Position numbers and translations under genes: made by a program. Shown here in pieces: positions 24,767 to 36,884 of a DNA stretch of 64,000 nucleotides. This DNA is from Iris pallida (lineage: Eukaryota > Streptophyta > Magnoliopsida > Asparagales > Iridaceae). The stretch lies in contig JANAVB010009599.1 in assembly GCA_029216955.1 (NCBI GenBank), positions 3,484,982-3,548,981 on the forward strand, given 5' to 3'. The notes beneath the pieces are model-generated. The model did no database searches, was not told where the DNA came from, and was given only the letters and a program-made list of their open reading frames with translations. How positions within the stretch are numbered: position 1 is the stretch's first letter; each line of letters starts with the position of its first letter.

Positions 24767-26250
24767 GAAGATATCGTCCCCCGTCAGTTCAGAGGACATT
24801 GGGGCTGTTTCTATGGTCCAACTACGGGGGCCCTTGGATCAACTACTCAGATGCCTCGGACGAGAGGAAGGCATTCTGGTTTACCCACTTCAAGGTAACT
24901 AAAGTATATTGCTTTTAGTATAAATTATCTTTTATGCATATTATATAACTAACTAATTTAATTCTTGTAGAAAATATATTTTTACCCACCACATCGGGCT
25001 GAGACGATCGAGAAGTAATTCCTTGTGTTGCTGCCAAGTTGATCCGAGATGTGATCGACGACCAGAAGGCTCGAGACCGCTCCGGAAAACCGATCCAAGG
25101 TTAGATCACGTCCGAACAGTAGACTGCCATGAAGGCTAGATTCGACGCTCCTAGGTACAAGGAACGGTCGGAGAAGGCAAAGGTGACTAGAACGATTTCA
25201 GGGAAGTGGTGTGGTGGCTCGATTCCCATGACGGAACATTTTCGTCGCTTGGTATGTGTTTTACTGTAATATATTATTTTAATAAAAGTAGGAATAAAAA
25301 TTTTAATTTCAATGATAAATAAATTATTATAACAGATAAAGAGGGGTGAGGATGCCAACATGGTGACCATCTTTCTGGCCACCCATCGGAAGGATGTAAA
25401 GCTCATTGATGATTGGGCCACGCATAGCTATGTAAGTATTACTTTACGTGTCACTAACTTTAGTATAACTTAAGAATTATGCAATATACATCTATAGACA
25501 TGGAACAACTAGGTTGGTAGTAAATATTATGCTTATCGAGATGCGCACTTTTCGATGAAGAGTATCGTAGGCTATAGCGTGAGATGACTAGTGCAACTAC
25601 AGAGGGAGGGGCTGGTACTTCCTCGCAGCCCCCTCCGGCTCGGACGTTGGACGAGCTCCGGATGACCACCGTTGGTGGTCTTCAGAGGGGTACGTACTGC
25701 GGTACGGAATCCTACGGTACCCTTGTGGTGACGCAGTCATCCAAGGCCCCCTCTGCCAGTGTGTATTCCCCACAGCCCTCACAGGAGTCGGTCCGAGTGG
25801 AGGAACTCCGTCGTTAGCTTACTGAGCTGCGTGACGAGCTTTGTAGAGGTTGCGGAGCATCAGATGGACGATGCGAACCTCACCGCACGATTTGATATGC
25901 TCAAGCGCACCATTAGGGAGACGGACGAGAGGATGGATCGTTCCGTTCAGGCGGTACATGAGAGGACGAATCTTGTCGTTCACACGTTACACGGGTCGCA
26001 GGTTGCCATTGGCGAGCAGGTTTCGAGGTTGGCGGCTGTTATGGATTCCACTAACTCTAGACTGCTAGCCATGGAGCAGACACTTCATGGTCGTGCGTCG
26101 GCATCCACACCGACTGTAGCAGTTCCACATTCTCCTCTTCCTTCTACTGATGAGTCGTCACCGGTGATGCTGACCCCGGCGCAGTATAGGTTCATGATGT
26201 CCCAGATACCAGGATTGCCTATTCCTCCTCCTCATCCTGACCAGGCATAG
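24767..26250 (+). pseudogene. TnpA/Transposase_24-like gene of the CACTA element
   Basis: Exon-like blocks are separated by AT-rich intron-like gaps with GT...AG edges. One block (about 24767-24895) encodes FRGHWGCFYGP...FWFTHFK. The next (24970-25252) encodes YPPHRAETIEK and the RYKERSEKAKVTRT...GGSIPMTEH segment, which matches the conserved core of the plant Ptta/En/Spm transposase family (PF03004). A third (25336-25432) follows. The last part (25584-26250) has a Gly-rich VGGLQRGTYCG motif and a coiled-coil-like, helix-rich C-terminus. At least two stops and a frame change (about 25014, 25103, 25816) break it. The family protein binds subterminal repeats in the nucleus; it is not the catalytic subunit. 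Confidence 0.7.
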
Positions 26251-26664
26251 TAGTCCTTTATTGGACTTATTCATTTGTTGTGTTGGTGACCCATTGTTGG
26301 GTCTTTATGTATTTATTTTATACACTTACTTACAATTTGTGTTATGTTATGTTGAATATTATCGGACACACTTTTTATAGCCATTTGGTAGTGGATTTGT
26401 ATCCACCCGGCTATTTCTTGTCTTTTTTATTGTTAGATTCTATTTATTTGACTATTGGTAGTGCACTTTTATCATTTGTCTCTATATTGGTTTACCGGTG
26501 TTGAGTGTTCCACCAAAGGGGTCGGCAAATCCAGGGAATTCTACGAAGGGTTGCTGGTGGTCTATTATTTGTAAACTGTCACTCTAAATGCAGGTACAAT
26601 GCTTTATAATGTAACTGTCATTTATATAAAAAGCATACAGCATTCTTTTTTTTACATTTTTTTG
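26251..26664 (+). other. 3' UTR-like sequence after the TnpA relic
   Basis: This is T-rich sequence between the last stop and the 3' subterminal repeats. No further gene is seen. Confidence 0.5.
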
Positions 26665-27248
26665 GAGTTAGCGACGTTTAGCGACGCTCCGCAACGCTTT
26701 ACGACGTAAGCATACGTCGCTAAGGTATACCAAAATGTCGCAAACCTGAGAATCAGAATATCGCTGAACGTCGTAGAACATCGCAAAAACGCTAACGTGG
26801 ACAATATTAGAGGTTATCAACTTAGTCAGGCAACGTCGCTATCATGGTTGCTAAGTTCGTATCAATACGTTGCTATGCAAGTATCATAACGTCACTGGAT
26901 GTCGCCAAACGTCGCTAAAATGGTGACATGGCAATCTTAAATTGCCAGATATGGAATCGCTAAACGTTGCAGTTTACGTCGCTAACAGTTGAAATGTCAG
27001 CGACAATTAGCAACGAATTTGTACGTCACAGATTAGCAACGCAATGTCGGTAAACGTCGCTACTTGTGACAAAATCTAGCGACGTGTTGCATCGCAGACT
27101 TACGTCGCTATAGCAATGAACAACGACGTTTCTCTATTTAGCGACCATGTTTTACGCAACATTGTCAAAACATCGCTAATTTCGTCGCCGATTTATTCTA
27201 GCGACGTATTTTTGATGTTTAGCGACGTCATCTGGCGTCGCTAATGTG
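26665..27248. repeat. CACTA 3' subterminal repeats
   Basis: There are about two dozen copies of the GCGACGT / ACGTCGCTA motif in mixed orientation, denser than at the 5' end. They stop a few bases before the terminal repeat. Confidence 0.85.
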
Positions 27249-27264
27249 AGCTATTTTGGTAGTG

Positions 27265-28245
27265 AGTCATATGCCAAAAAGGATGTAGTCTCTTTAATAT
27301 TCGAAAATTGTAAGCATATTCGAAGTTATTTTACCAAAAATTTATGCCTCGCCAGTGTACATCTGGCTGCAGTAAACCATTGGTTCCATGACTAAATAAG
27401 AATACGGTATCGCATTCTCTATCAACTCTATCCAATATTGACATAACAACTCAAAGATCAAAATAGGGCAACTAGACATAATTTTAATATTGTTCGATAA
27501 CCTACGCTTACTTGAAATTACTTCAACTTAGGGGTTATACCTTGCCAGTGCGTTGTTGGCTGCAGTGAACCTGCAGTCTCCATAACTCAAATAAATGGCG
27601 ACAGTGTGCATCTGCCTTTCTATTGTAAGTCATCGAAAATTATTCTAACTATATCCATAAGAATTTCAAAAGAGCTTCTAGAATTCAAACAAGTCGATTA
27701 TGATAGAAAGAGTATAAGTATTTATCCTTGAAGTGAAAGTATCAATTTTGAAAATCATACGATTGATTAGGAAGAAAACGATCGAAGACAAGAGAAATAT
27801 AAATCATATATTTCTTGAATTTCAAAAAACCAACTCAGAATAAATATATGGATAATTGAATCAAGTTAGGCTCAAAACTCAATATATGGAAATAGAATAT
27901 TAACTCTTATAAAAAAAATAATTACTATGGCCAATGGGAATTAAATTACCATCGTATTAAAATACAATAGTATATCCTCCTAAAAAAATTCTCAAGTTAT
28001 CTAATAGGGTTTAGAATTTAATAAATTCTTACTTAAATCACATGGACTATATAGCAACCTTAACTATCCAACAGTCAAATTGAATAAGGGACTCCTAGTC
28101 CTAGTCATTCTCTTAAAATCAAAACAATTCTAATTGTGAAGGAGGACTTCCTAATCGCAGGCTCGTAGTAGTATGACTAATATAGGTATTATCGCGAGTT
28201 CGTAATCTTTTACAAAAATAGACCCGCATGGGCTACCAAAAAATT
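27265..28245 (-). other. LARD-N internal region, 5' part
   Basis: Sequence between the CACTA element and the 5' LTR. Two related blocks (about 27345-27400 and 27535-27590), each with GCCAGTG..TGGCTGCAGT(A/G)AACC, form a diverged direct repeat. No coding sequence is seen. Confidence 0.6.
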
Positions 28246-30383
28246 TGTCATGACCCGCACATGCTTTTCGGAATATGAGTACGTAGCCAAGTCCAGCCTA
28301 CGCCGCAGCATCGACGGTAGTACGTTGTCTAGGTTTCAATATCAATCTCAAATACAACAAAATCACATCTATTTGTTCATTCATAATAACTATTTTATTT
28401 ATATATCCAATAATACAACAAGATGATGTTTGGGAACAAATTTGCTAAACAATTGAATAAAAGAAACTAACTAATATCGAAAATCTAAGGTCGGCCTCCA
28501 AGATCTCTATCTATCCCCGTATAGTCCATAGCGCAAAAGTATGAAGCATGCCAAGTCACCTACAACGATCCAGTCAGAAAAGGAGCAAAGTACAACCATA
28601 TTACAATATAATTTAATACAAAATAAGCTAGACAGTAGACATACAGTAGAAAATAAAGAAACATGTAGATGAACTCAAAACAAGAAACCACTAGCAAGAA
28701 CATGAATGAACGAGACAAGTAGCAATGAACATGTACAATAAACAGACTGTGTATTTGAAATACTTTTCGGCATGTGAACGGTTGGACTAATACGACACAT
28801 CATACGATGGCTATCATTCATTTTTGGTACGGCTAACATGTACGTGAGTTGTATGACTTAGCTATCATTCATTAAATATTCATTGGGATTTTTTCACACT
28901 TCTACTTATCATTTTCCCTCCTGACTCACTAAACAGTCAGTAAACGAGCAACGATACAATCGAGCCTATCGTGTCACAATTGTGTCTCAACATGATACTC
29001 AATGAAACACAATAAAAGATAGTATTATAATGTGATAAGCACATAAAGCAATAGTATACTTGTCTTAAGTTAAGTTGCAGTTGACGTGCGCGACACAATC
29101 TCGATTTGGTTGAATATGGCTAACTGCTACTAATTCGATGAATTATCGGTCAAATCTGAGTTCAACGAATTAAATAAAATATTAAACAAATTCTAAATTT
29201 CTAAAAAAAATTATATGTTGTAGATCTTCTTGTCAACTTTCCAAAACTTCATACGGATCGCAAAAAGGAGTTCAAATCTCCTGAAATCTCGAAAACAGTA
29301 CGTAGTGCCAATTTTTGGACAACCGACACTCAAATAAATCTCCAAAAATTTACGTAATTAATTAAAGAAAATAAAATATAGATTTAGAAAGATAACCTTG
29401 ATACTGTTCTAACAAAAAAACTAGAGGTGAAATAGAGTCCGGAGTTGGTCGCAACGGCTTCACGAAGTTTTTATAGCTTAAAAAATGATGCTGAAATTTA
29501 TGACGAATTTTGGCCTATTTTGGACGAAAAATAGAGGAATTTTGGGAAAAAAATACGGGAGATAACATAGGTTCAATAGGTTTATATAAAGGATAGTCAT
29601 TACTTAATTAGGATTAGATTGGAAGGTTTTGGTTTTGGGAGAAGAATAAGGACTCCTTAAATAGATGAATATTGACTCCAAGAATCTAATGAATAAATCT
29701 TTCCATTAAATTCAAATCAAATCAATCTCAAACTATATGGATCAAGTCTCAATCAATAATTGATCATAATAACAATTGGGTTTGTGGGAAAAAGCAAAGG
29801 GAGGCTTCCCTTTATATAGGAGATAAAAAATTTTCTAAATAAGGAAAGATTAGATTCAATGAATTAAATCCTTCCATGAATTAAACTAGATATAACCCAA
29901 TCCCAATCCATAATTAATCACAATAATATTACTTTAAAATATAATATTTTAAATAATCTTTAAAATAGATTTCATAAAATCAAATATCAAAAATATTGAT
30001 AAGAATAATTCAAATATTCCTAAATATATATTTTCATAAATACAAATATTATCTAAAATAATATAGCAATAAATTAAGACTATATCTAATCATAATTTAG
30101 AATTGACCACATCTAAATCCAGTCATATCTAATAATTCAATAATATTTAAAAATAGATTTTTATAAATATAAACTTAAACATAATTGATAATAGAAAATT
30201 AATAAGTTTAAAAGTATATCTTTTTATAAAAACAAAATCAAATTAAAAAATAGTTTGACAAATCCCTTCGTCAATACAAATATCTTTTATATAATTAAAA
30301 TAAATTATTTTCTAACTAGAAAATATATAAAACAAAAAAAATAAAATTAAAGAATAAAAAAAAAATCGGGAAGTGAGCTTACA
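28246..30383 (-). repeat. LARD-N 5' LTR (2138 bp)
   Basis: It begins TGTCATGACCCGCAC and ends GGGAAGTGAGCTTACA, followed by CAATC. Just outside it (28221-28238) the minus strand reads TGGTAGCCCATGCGGGTC, a candidate primer-binding site that starts TGG but is not the initiator-Met type. I could not match it to a tRNA. Confidence 0.92.
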
Positions 30384-30388
30384 CAATC

Positions 30389-30685
30389 GGATCTCCTAAA
30401 AAGTCAAAAGCCTTTATAATTAATTAATTAAGAAAAAAATGGTTTAAGCCACAACTTGACTTATTACCATACAAGGGACATAAATATGTCTAGGCCATCC
30501 CTACCACGGTTAATATGCTAGTCATGGCACACGACTATACTAGCCATGCTATAACTCATAGTCAACATGCATCCCCAAACTTAACCAGGACTAAGGCTAT
30601 ATATAATAATAACAAATATTAAAAATATATAAAAATCCAAAAATTACTGTTTAAGCCAAATAAATAATAAAAATAATTTAAAAAA
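30389..30685. other. AT-rich flank of LARD-N, no gene seen
   Basis: This is the original sequence to the right of the LARD-N insertion. It contains TTAATTAATTAA runs and a CATGGC/GCCATG-containing imperfect repeat near 30505-30560. It may be 3' sequence of LINE-III, but I cannot show that. Confidence 0.4.
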
Positions 30686-31907
30686 CTAGGAGTTTACACC
30701 TGCTTCTTTCAGTCCTAGAATGGAGGTCCTTATCTCCCCATCTTCTAAAATTGTTTCTTCCTCCAACACCACCCTCGAATGAGTGTCTTCTTCTTCACCA
30801 ACTCCCGCCTCTGCGAGATTCTGCTCCTCTGGCCTTAGTTGACCTGTTTCTAACTCTTTTTGGTGCCCCTCTATCAGACCAGTTGGGCTAGTTAACGCTG
30901 GATCTGAAATCTTATTTACTTCTTCTAGGGAAACTGCGGTTGGTTTTTTATTAGTCATGCCCACTTCATATTATGATCAATAGCATGATTCGACAAATCA
31001 ATGATGTTCTCTTGGATGACGGTTGGGGGGTTTATAGTATACAGGCTAATGTCGACCTGGATACTATCATTTTTAGTAGGATTTTAAGATGCAGTAGAGT
31101 CACTAGGAGTTAATGTCTTCTATACATTAATATCAAGGTGAGCATTACTAGTCTGTCTTTTCTCATATAACTTTTTTTAAGATTGTGGGGACCCCTTCTG
31201 CATCCTTATAATTAGAAAGAACCTCCTTACAATTTTGTTTCTACTTTGAAGAAGTTTGCATGAACTAAATAAGCCCTTTGTGGCGGCAGTGGGAGCAGTA
31301 CGGCTGAGATTCGTATTCAATATCCTGCCAAAAACTTCTTCCACATGGTAGATTGATTCGAATATGTTATGGGAGACCTTACTAGCATCAACTTCAATAA
31401 AACTCTAGCTAGGATAGGACGAGCCAATTCTGATGTGGCTTTGTCCAATTTGAGGGGAGTTCCAATACCTTGTTCTATATTAATAATGCTACTTTATCGT
31501 AAAGATGGTGGGGAAAATTGGGGGAAGAAATCCAGATCGCTGCCAAGGATGATTCATAAAGAGGGCAAAAATCAGGTATCCATTTGAAAACTCTCATAGG
31601 GGCCTTAGCCAAGAACCATAAATCTTTGGATCTCAACCTTAAGATATCTTGTTGCGACTTTAGCCTAATCAATACGTGCTTTGCATCAATAACTCCTACC
31701 AAAACTTCTCCAGCGAAATTGAACACGATAAATGCCCGTCTGAGCACATCTACTAATGCACCAGAGTGAGAACAATTTATCTACTAGTGCGAAAAACAGC
31801 AGAGCCACCATCCTATCTTCCTCAACTTCATCAAAAGATATGGACGGAGCCCCTTTATACGTAGAAATCTCCTTCATAGGAACCTCTGTGAAGCTACCAT
31901 CATCAGC
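30686..31907 (-). pseudogene. LINE-III ORF1 fragment (DUF4283), C-terminal part
   Basis: On the minus strand, 31907 downwards encodes a degraded plant LINE ORF1. The order is DDGSFTEVPMKEI, GAPSISFDEVEED, then after a frame change RAFIVFNFAGEVLVGVIDAK and MRVFKWIPDFCP, then KLDKATSELARPILARV. All are hallmarks of the DUF4283 domain. An acidic tail ORF (30964-30686) follows. No ORF2 is found beyond it. The N-terminal part lies at 39442-39661 on the far side of LARD-A. It belongs to a lineage distinct from LINE-I and LINE-II. Confidence 0.8.
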
Positions 31908-34459
31908 TGTCACGCCCCGCTCCCGTAGGAGCGATCGTCCTCGCTAAGGTGTGATGCTGTACGAGCCTAGATTACGCTCGTGCAAGGCAGTTTCATAACG
32001 GCCGATTACATCGACGGCGACGGGGTCATCGCACAGAAGTCCCAAGCAGAAAGATTGAAACATGCAGCAAAATTTAAGGGCAAAACACAAATTATTCAAA
32101 AGAACTCTTTTATTGATATTAAACAATGAGATTACAATGGGCGCAAAGCCATGATTACAAGTCTCTCGTGCTTACTTTTTTCTCATTTTACAAGTCTCTC
32201 TGCTCTCTCTCATCTCTCGATTACAATGCTTGAGCCAGCGGAAGCTTCGGAAGGCGATGTCCATACATTATGTCCTGTATAAGTCTTGAGTTCATGCGGT
32301 CGCACGCTTCAACTCGCCAAGGGACTCCGTGCCTCGACGCATCCAAGCGAGCTCCGCGCCATGAGCTTTTACATGTGCCTACACATGAAAACTGTGTGGG
32401 TGTCAGTACTCAACTGTACTGGTGGAGTGAGCTCCTCGCCCACCCATATAAAACCGACACATTCATTTACTTTGTGCAATACAATCCCCTTTACGATTGT
32501 CTTTCTAGTCTTGCCTTAGGATCCATTTTAGAACAAGACGTCTCGATCTATACTTAACAATGTAACGACAGGGTCGTACAACGACGGGGTCGTGCCATGC
32601 CAACATGTATTTCGATCGAGGCAGTACCTCATCGCTTATGTACTTGACCGAACTTTAATTCGGGACGGCAGGGTCATGCCATACTCTATTCGTGACTTCA
32701 ACGCATTCAGGACAGTACTTTGCCAAGGAGCAACTTATGCGAACTCGGCCGTGCCAAGACTTTCAATACTTTCGCGTGCCTCTAGACCAATTCTCGTGCC
32801 ACCGACGTCAAGAAGATGACTCGTACTGGTCGTGCCTCTAGACCTTGCTTAGACTTGTTCGTGCTTCAAGATTGAGGCTGTGCCTGGCAACTTATCAAGA
32901 CTTATCCATGCTACCACCTTGCGGCCTACCTTTTCGACTTCTAAACCAACTTAGACAAGACTTGTGAATATAGTAATGATTCCATGAATATCCCGATGCC
33001 AAGTATCGTGTCTAGCACGGTGCCTATACTGCAGCCCAATCTTAGGCCCAGATATTGTGTTACCTACTAGACCTGCATTCAAGTTCTAGACCCAATCCAA
33101 AGGCATACACGTGGTTTTGCCGCTACTCTGCCGACCCATCTATATGAGTGGTCACTAGCAATATCAAGCTATCTTGGACTGGCTCGGGGATATCGGACAG
33201 TCCCTCTGTGGGTAGCTAGCCCTGGAGGTGCCGAATCTTCCATGCGGTTATCCAGCATCCTACTTTGAGCCGCAACTCGCTTTCTCCGGGCCAACCTGAT
33301 CTCGGTGCCCCGGCGATCACTCGAGAAGACTACACCTTGTCGACAAGTTGTCCAATGACCATGCAAGACCCAACTCGATCTATCGAATCCTTCCCTAACA
33401 TAACCATGCTTCCCAACTTCTATCGAGACTCCCAAGTAGCGGGACCGATCTCGCGTCATTCCTTGTCAAAACATAGCGAGACTCCTAAGTAGCGGGACCG
33501 ATCTCGGCGACAACCAGTCACGTGGACTTTCTTGTCCGTGGCATGCTTTTCACTAAACCGACCATGGCTCGTTCCTTAGACAGACCTTGTTCTATAGGCG
33601 ACGCTATAGCTCAAGTCATATACTTTATACGACGAGTCTTGTTCTCAAGGGACTACGCGACTTGACAACCGCAGATAGAGCGGAACAGTGCTAGAAATGC
33701 CTTCGATAGCCCAATATAACTCTTGTCTAACTTATTCGGGCAGTGACTCGACGAGCAAAGGCTACGCCGAGCTCCGCGTCGAGGGAACGTGCTATGCACG
33801 GGGTCGACTTGAACAACCAACTCTTGGGTGCCTAGACTTAAGCCAACGTCGTGCAACACGATTTAACTAACGGGACATGCGAAAGCTATGCCAAGTCGTG
33901 TGGGACATGCGAAGGCTATGCCAAGCCTTGCACAACGGGACCGTGCATGCTTTATTAAGCATTCATGCAGGTGACACCTATGACTTAGGCTGATTCGAGC
34001 GTTGGGGCAAAACGACGGGACCGTGTATGCTTTACCAAGCATTCATGTGGGCGACGCCTATGACTTAGGCCAATTCAAGTATTGGGGCAACTTAGCAACT
34101 TAGGCAAGCTTTCTTCTCCCAAGCCACGGGACGAAGGATCGAGTGTCATTTTCAAAACACGCTGAGCAAACTTCTAAGACGGTCGTGGGACCTTTTCCAA
34201 GTTCTAGCATATTTCGACCCGTCGGGATTATTCCCTTAGCTATGTGCGTTCGTAGCTTTTATATTAGCCTACTTGTGCAAGTTGAAAACATACGAGTTAT
34301 TAAGTGAAGGCTAAGATGAGGCAAGTTCACCGAAACTACCCCACCTGAGCGAGGAGTCGCCTCGATCGAGCGAGTCTTCGAGCAGCCGTTACAAGGCTAA
34401 GACCGAATGCCGTCGGCGTTTCGATTCCTCCGATTGACTTTGTGGGACGGGGTACTACA
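31908..34459 (-). repeat. LARD-A 3' LTR (2552 bp)
   Basis: It begins TGTCACGCCCCGCTCCCGTA and ends GGGGTACTACA. It is nearly identical to 36885-39436 apart from scattered, mostly transitional differences. The first 80 bases on the plus strand hold two inverted-repeat hairpins (31919-31932 and 31959-31983). Confidence 0.95.
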
Positions 34460-36869
34460 ATATACACCACTCATAACAAGTCTCGTCCTCAAGACTTTCC
34501 TGAAGGCAAGCCATCCTATCATTTCTATGGCCAAGACTTTATCGAGCCTAGACACGGAACTATAACAGTCATGTGAGGTACACCATAATTTATCGTACAC
34601 ACTCTGCCTATGCGTTTTCTTCGATTTCGAGCCACGCTCGTACTAGTATCAATCTTTTCTTTTAACACGATTTCAAGTCCTCGACACTTTTCCATTCCTT
34701 AAGTCTTGCTTGAACTCAACGTATCACTTGGCCGGATCGTACACGCATTCCAAGCATCCCCAAAATACATGCATTCAGTCAAGCCGCATGATAGAGAATT
34801 TATCGTTCTCAATCGAGTCGTATCGTGCACATACTCTGGCATCCATGAAATATATGCATGTCAGCCGAATCTCGTGAGGGGTATTCCTATATTCGTGATT
34901 CACGCTATCCATCCATGCCAATCCTCAAGATCAATCTTTCAATTGCTAACTCATGAAACAGAGGCGTCTCGCCTAACCGCTAGGCCATTTCTCAGGCTAA
35001 GTCAATATCAGGATTGGAATCATAGTTCCCCAACAATAATGCCAATACTGACCCCAATCCTAGGGTCAAACCATAGTCGGTAGTATGAGGTTTTCTACCC
35101 AAGCTCGCGTCACTCAGAATTCTAAACATCGAGCATGATTACCTAGTTCGCATCGAAGCACTCATTGCGCGTATTTGACTTCTATTCAATTCACCAATTC
35201 TAACCAATTCATGTATTCGATCACGAGGTCATCTAGCTCGACAGTATGTTGTGCCCCAATCTCATGCGAGTCCGATCATCCACGGTGGTTCATGAATCAC
35301 CATGCAACGCTCCTGCGGAATAATCATTCTCATCGGGGCGTAGCTCTTGTTTGAGTCTAGACTAATTCATTTTCGATACGCGGATTGGACCTACTCAATC
35401 CTCAAGTTCAATTCATCAAGCACACGAAGTCATTCTCGAGTCTACTTTCGCGTCAAACTACAAGTCGATGTAATCAAATTGCCACGCCATACAAGTTCAA
35501 TCACTCCCGCTGTATGAATCACCATATCAGCGCTCACGCGAAGTAATCTCCCTAATTGGTGCGACGCATGTACGAGGCTGGAGTTGCGCTCACATAAGAC
35601 AATAACGTCAACGTTATGGTTATCGTCGAAGCAATCCAAACATTTTTATTTTCATCAAGCCAAGATCTCAGTTCGATAGTCCGTTCGTCATTCGTTCAAC
35701 TAGAAAATCCTCAAGCCAAGTTTATCTTTTTCTCGACACATTTCAACATCCCGAGGATAGCATCCATCAGAACAATGACATTTGTACGATCGTCATTCGC
35801 CGAGTCAGAGTACCCCCGAGTTATCGCATATCGATCTTTGATACGCCTCAATACCATCGATGATATGCGTAACCTGACGATCTTCCTTTGTAACCAATTT
35901 CGAGTCGTGCGACTGATGCTATTGTCCGAATTGGATATGCCATAATTCCAATCAATCAAATTCGAAATCACAAGCACGATCCTCTAGGTTTCCTCGATCA
36001 AGACATTCACTTTTATTTATCGTTCCGAATCGCTTTCAAACTTCTGTTGCCCATTCACAAGTGGTCCGAACGACATCTCGTTCGAGACATTCAAAGTCAC
36101 GACCAACTAAGCGTGACGCGTTCTAAGGCTTTGTGCGATCGCATCGTCTCGCCGACATACTCGTTGTCACCTCTAATCCTCAATTTTTGCTCGAATGAAT
36201 TCCAAGACAAACCATACACCACTCAGGATTTGAGCCATCCGATCTAGTCCTCAATTACGTTCACATCATTCGCTAAAACATCCTTCGGATTCGTCCGACA
36301 AATCTCTAGCGTAATCGCTCATGTCATCTCGACGCACTAAGTCGTTTGCACTATTCCTCAAAATCTAGTCCAATCTTCCGAGTACGCCTAAGCGTTAGTC
36401 TGATAGCGTTCCTTTTGATATACACTCTAAGTGTATCTCCATTCCCGACCGAGCGATACTTGATATTGCTCGCGACTCGATTGCACCAAACAGTCGAGGT
36501 ACGCGACACGCAGCACAACTTAGCCAAAAAGCCGTGTGTATAGCCATCCCGTGCAGACAATACTCGAGTTTGTACACTCATTTGCTAATGTTGACATGGG
36601 ACTAGTTAGGCACGCACGCGACTTGTTAACTTTAGCATGTGTTTTCTACCAAGTCAAGTTTGACACCGTTCGGCACAAGGCCTATCGATGCGTTCGATTG
36701 AACACTTGTACGAGCTTTTGAAAATATTTAGACTTATTGTATGGACATGTCAAGGGACATTTAAGAGAGAGAGCACCAACGATATCAACTTGTGGCAAGC
36801 AACACATCAGAGTTGGCGGAAACAACGGAGTTAAAGAATTCAATCGGTAGTCCAAGGACGTAAAGCCGT
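34460..36869 (-). other. LARD-A internal region with short shared ORFs
   Basis: There is no known domain. Three minus-strand ORF segments have counterparts in LARD-B. 36577-36395 contains HTAFWLSCAACRVPRLFGA, 35977-35711 contains RISSMVLRRIKDRYAITRG, and 35639-35442 contains LRVSADMVIHTAGVIELVW. The first two lie in the same frame. They sit where gag would normally begin. Whether they were ever translated is unknown. Confidence 0.5.
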
Positions 36870-36881
36870 GCTCTGATTCCA
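36870..36881 (-). other. LARD-A primer-binding site
   Basis: The minus strand reads TGGAATCAGAGC, one base different from the initiator-Met primer site TGGTATCAGAGC. It lies three bases from the 5' LTR. Confidence 0.85.
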
Positions 36882-36884
36882 TTA

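Larger units (their letters stand above)
22463..27264 (+). mobile_element. CACTA (En/Spm) DNA transposon, non-autonomous
   Basis: It has 13-bp perfect terminal inverted repeats CACTACCAAAATA at 22463-22475 and 27252-27264. Flanking triplets are AGC and AGT, consistent with a 3-bp duplication after one transition. Both ends carry dense subterminal repeats. The interior holds a leader-like pyrimidine tract, minisatellites, a long foldback and a TnpA-like gene relic on the plus strand. No TNP2-type catalytic transposase (Transposase_21, DUF4218) is visible, so movement would need an autonomous partner. Confidence 0.93.
19656..30383 (-). mobile_element. Large LTR retrotransposon without protein genes (LARD-N)
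   Basis: Two similar long LTRs (TG...CA) are bounded by the perfect duplication CAATC (19651-19655 and 30384-30388). The orientation is inferred as minus because TTTCGTCCTCGAAATTTC at 21867-21884 matches the block found just inside the 3' LTR of Tek-1 and GYP-D. The element's own internal sequence is only about 1.6 kb (21836-22462 and 27265-28245), AT-rich, with many copies of a GGCACGATTAT-like phrase and no gag or pol. The CACTA element sits within it. Proteins for mobility would have to come from a relative such as GYP-D, whose LTR start and end are alike. Confidence 0.85.

Noticed and set aside
25101..25421. Minus-strand ORF opposite the TnpA-like gene
   Set aside because: It is a shadow of the plus-strand coding blocks, which match the Transposase_24 family.
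32270..32557. 95-codon ORF also present at 37247-37534
   Set aside because: It is conserved only because it lies in the two LTRs of LARD-A; it is antisense to the element and shows no domain.
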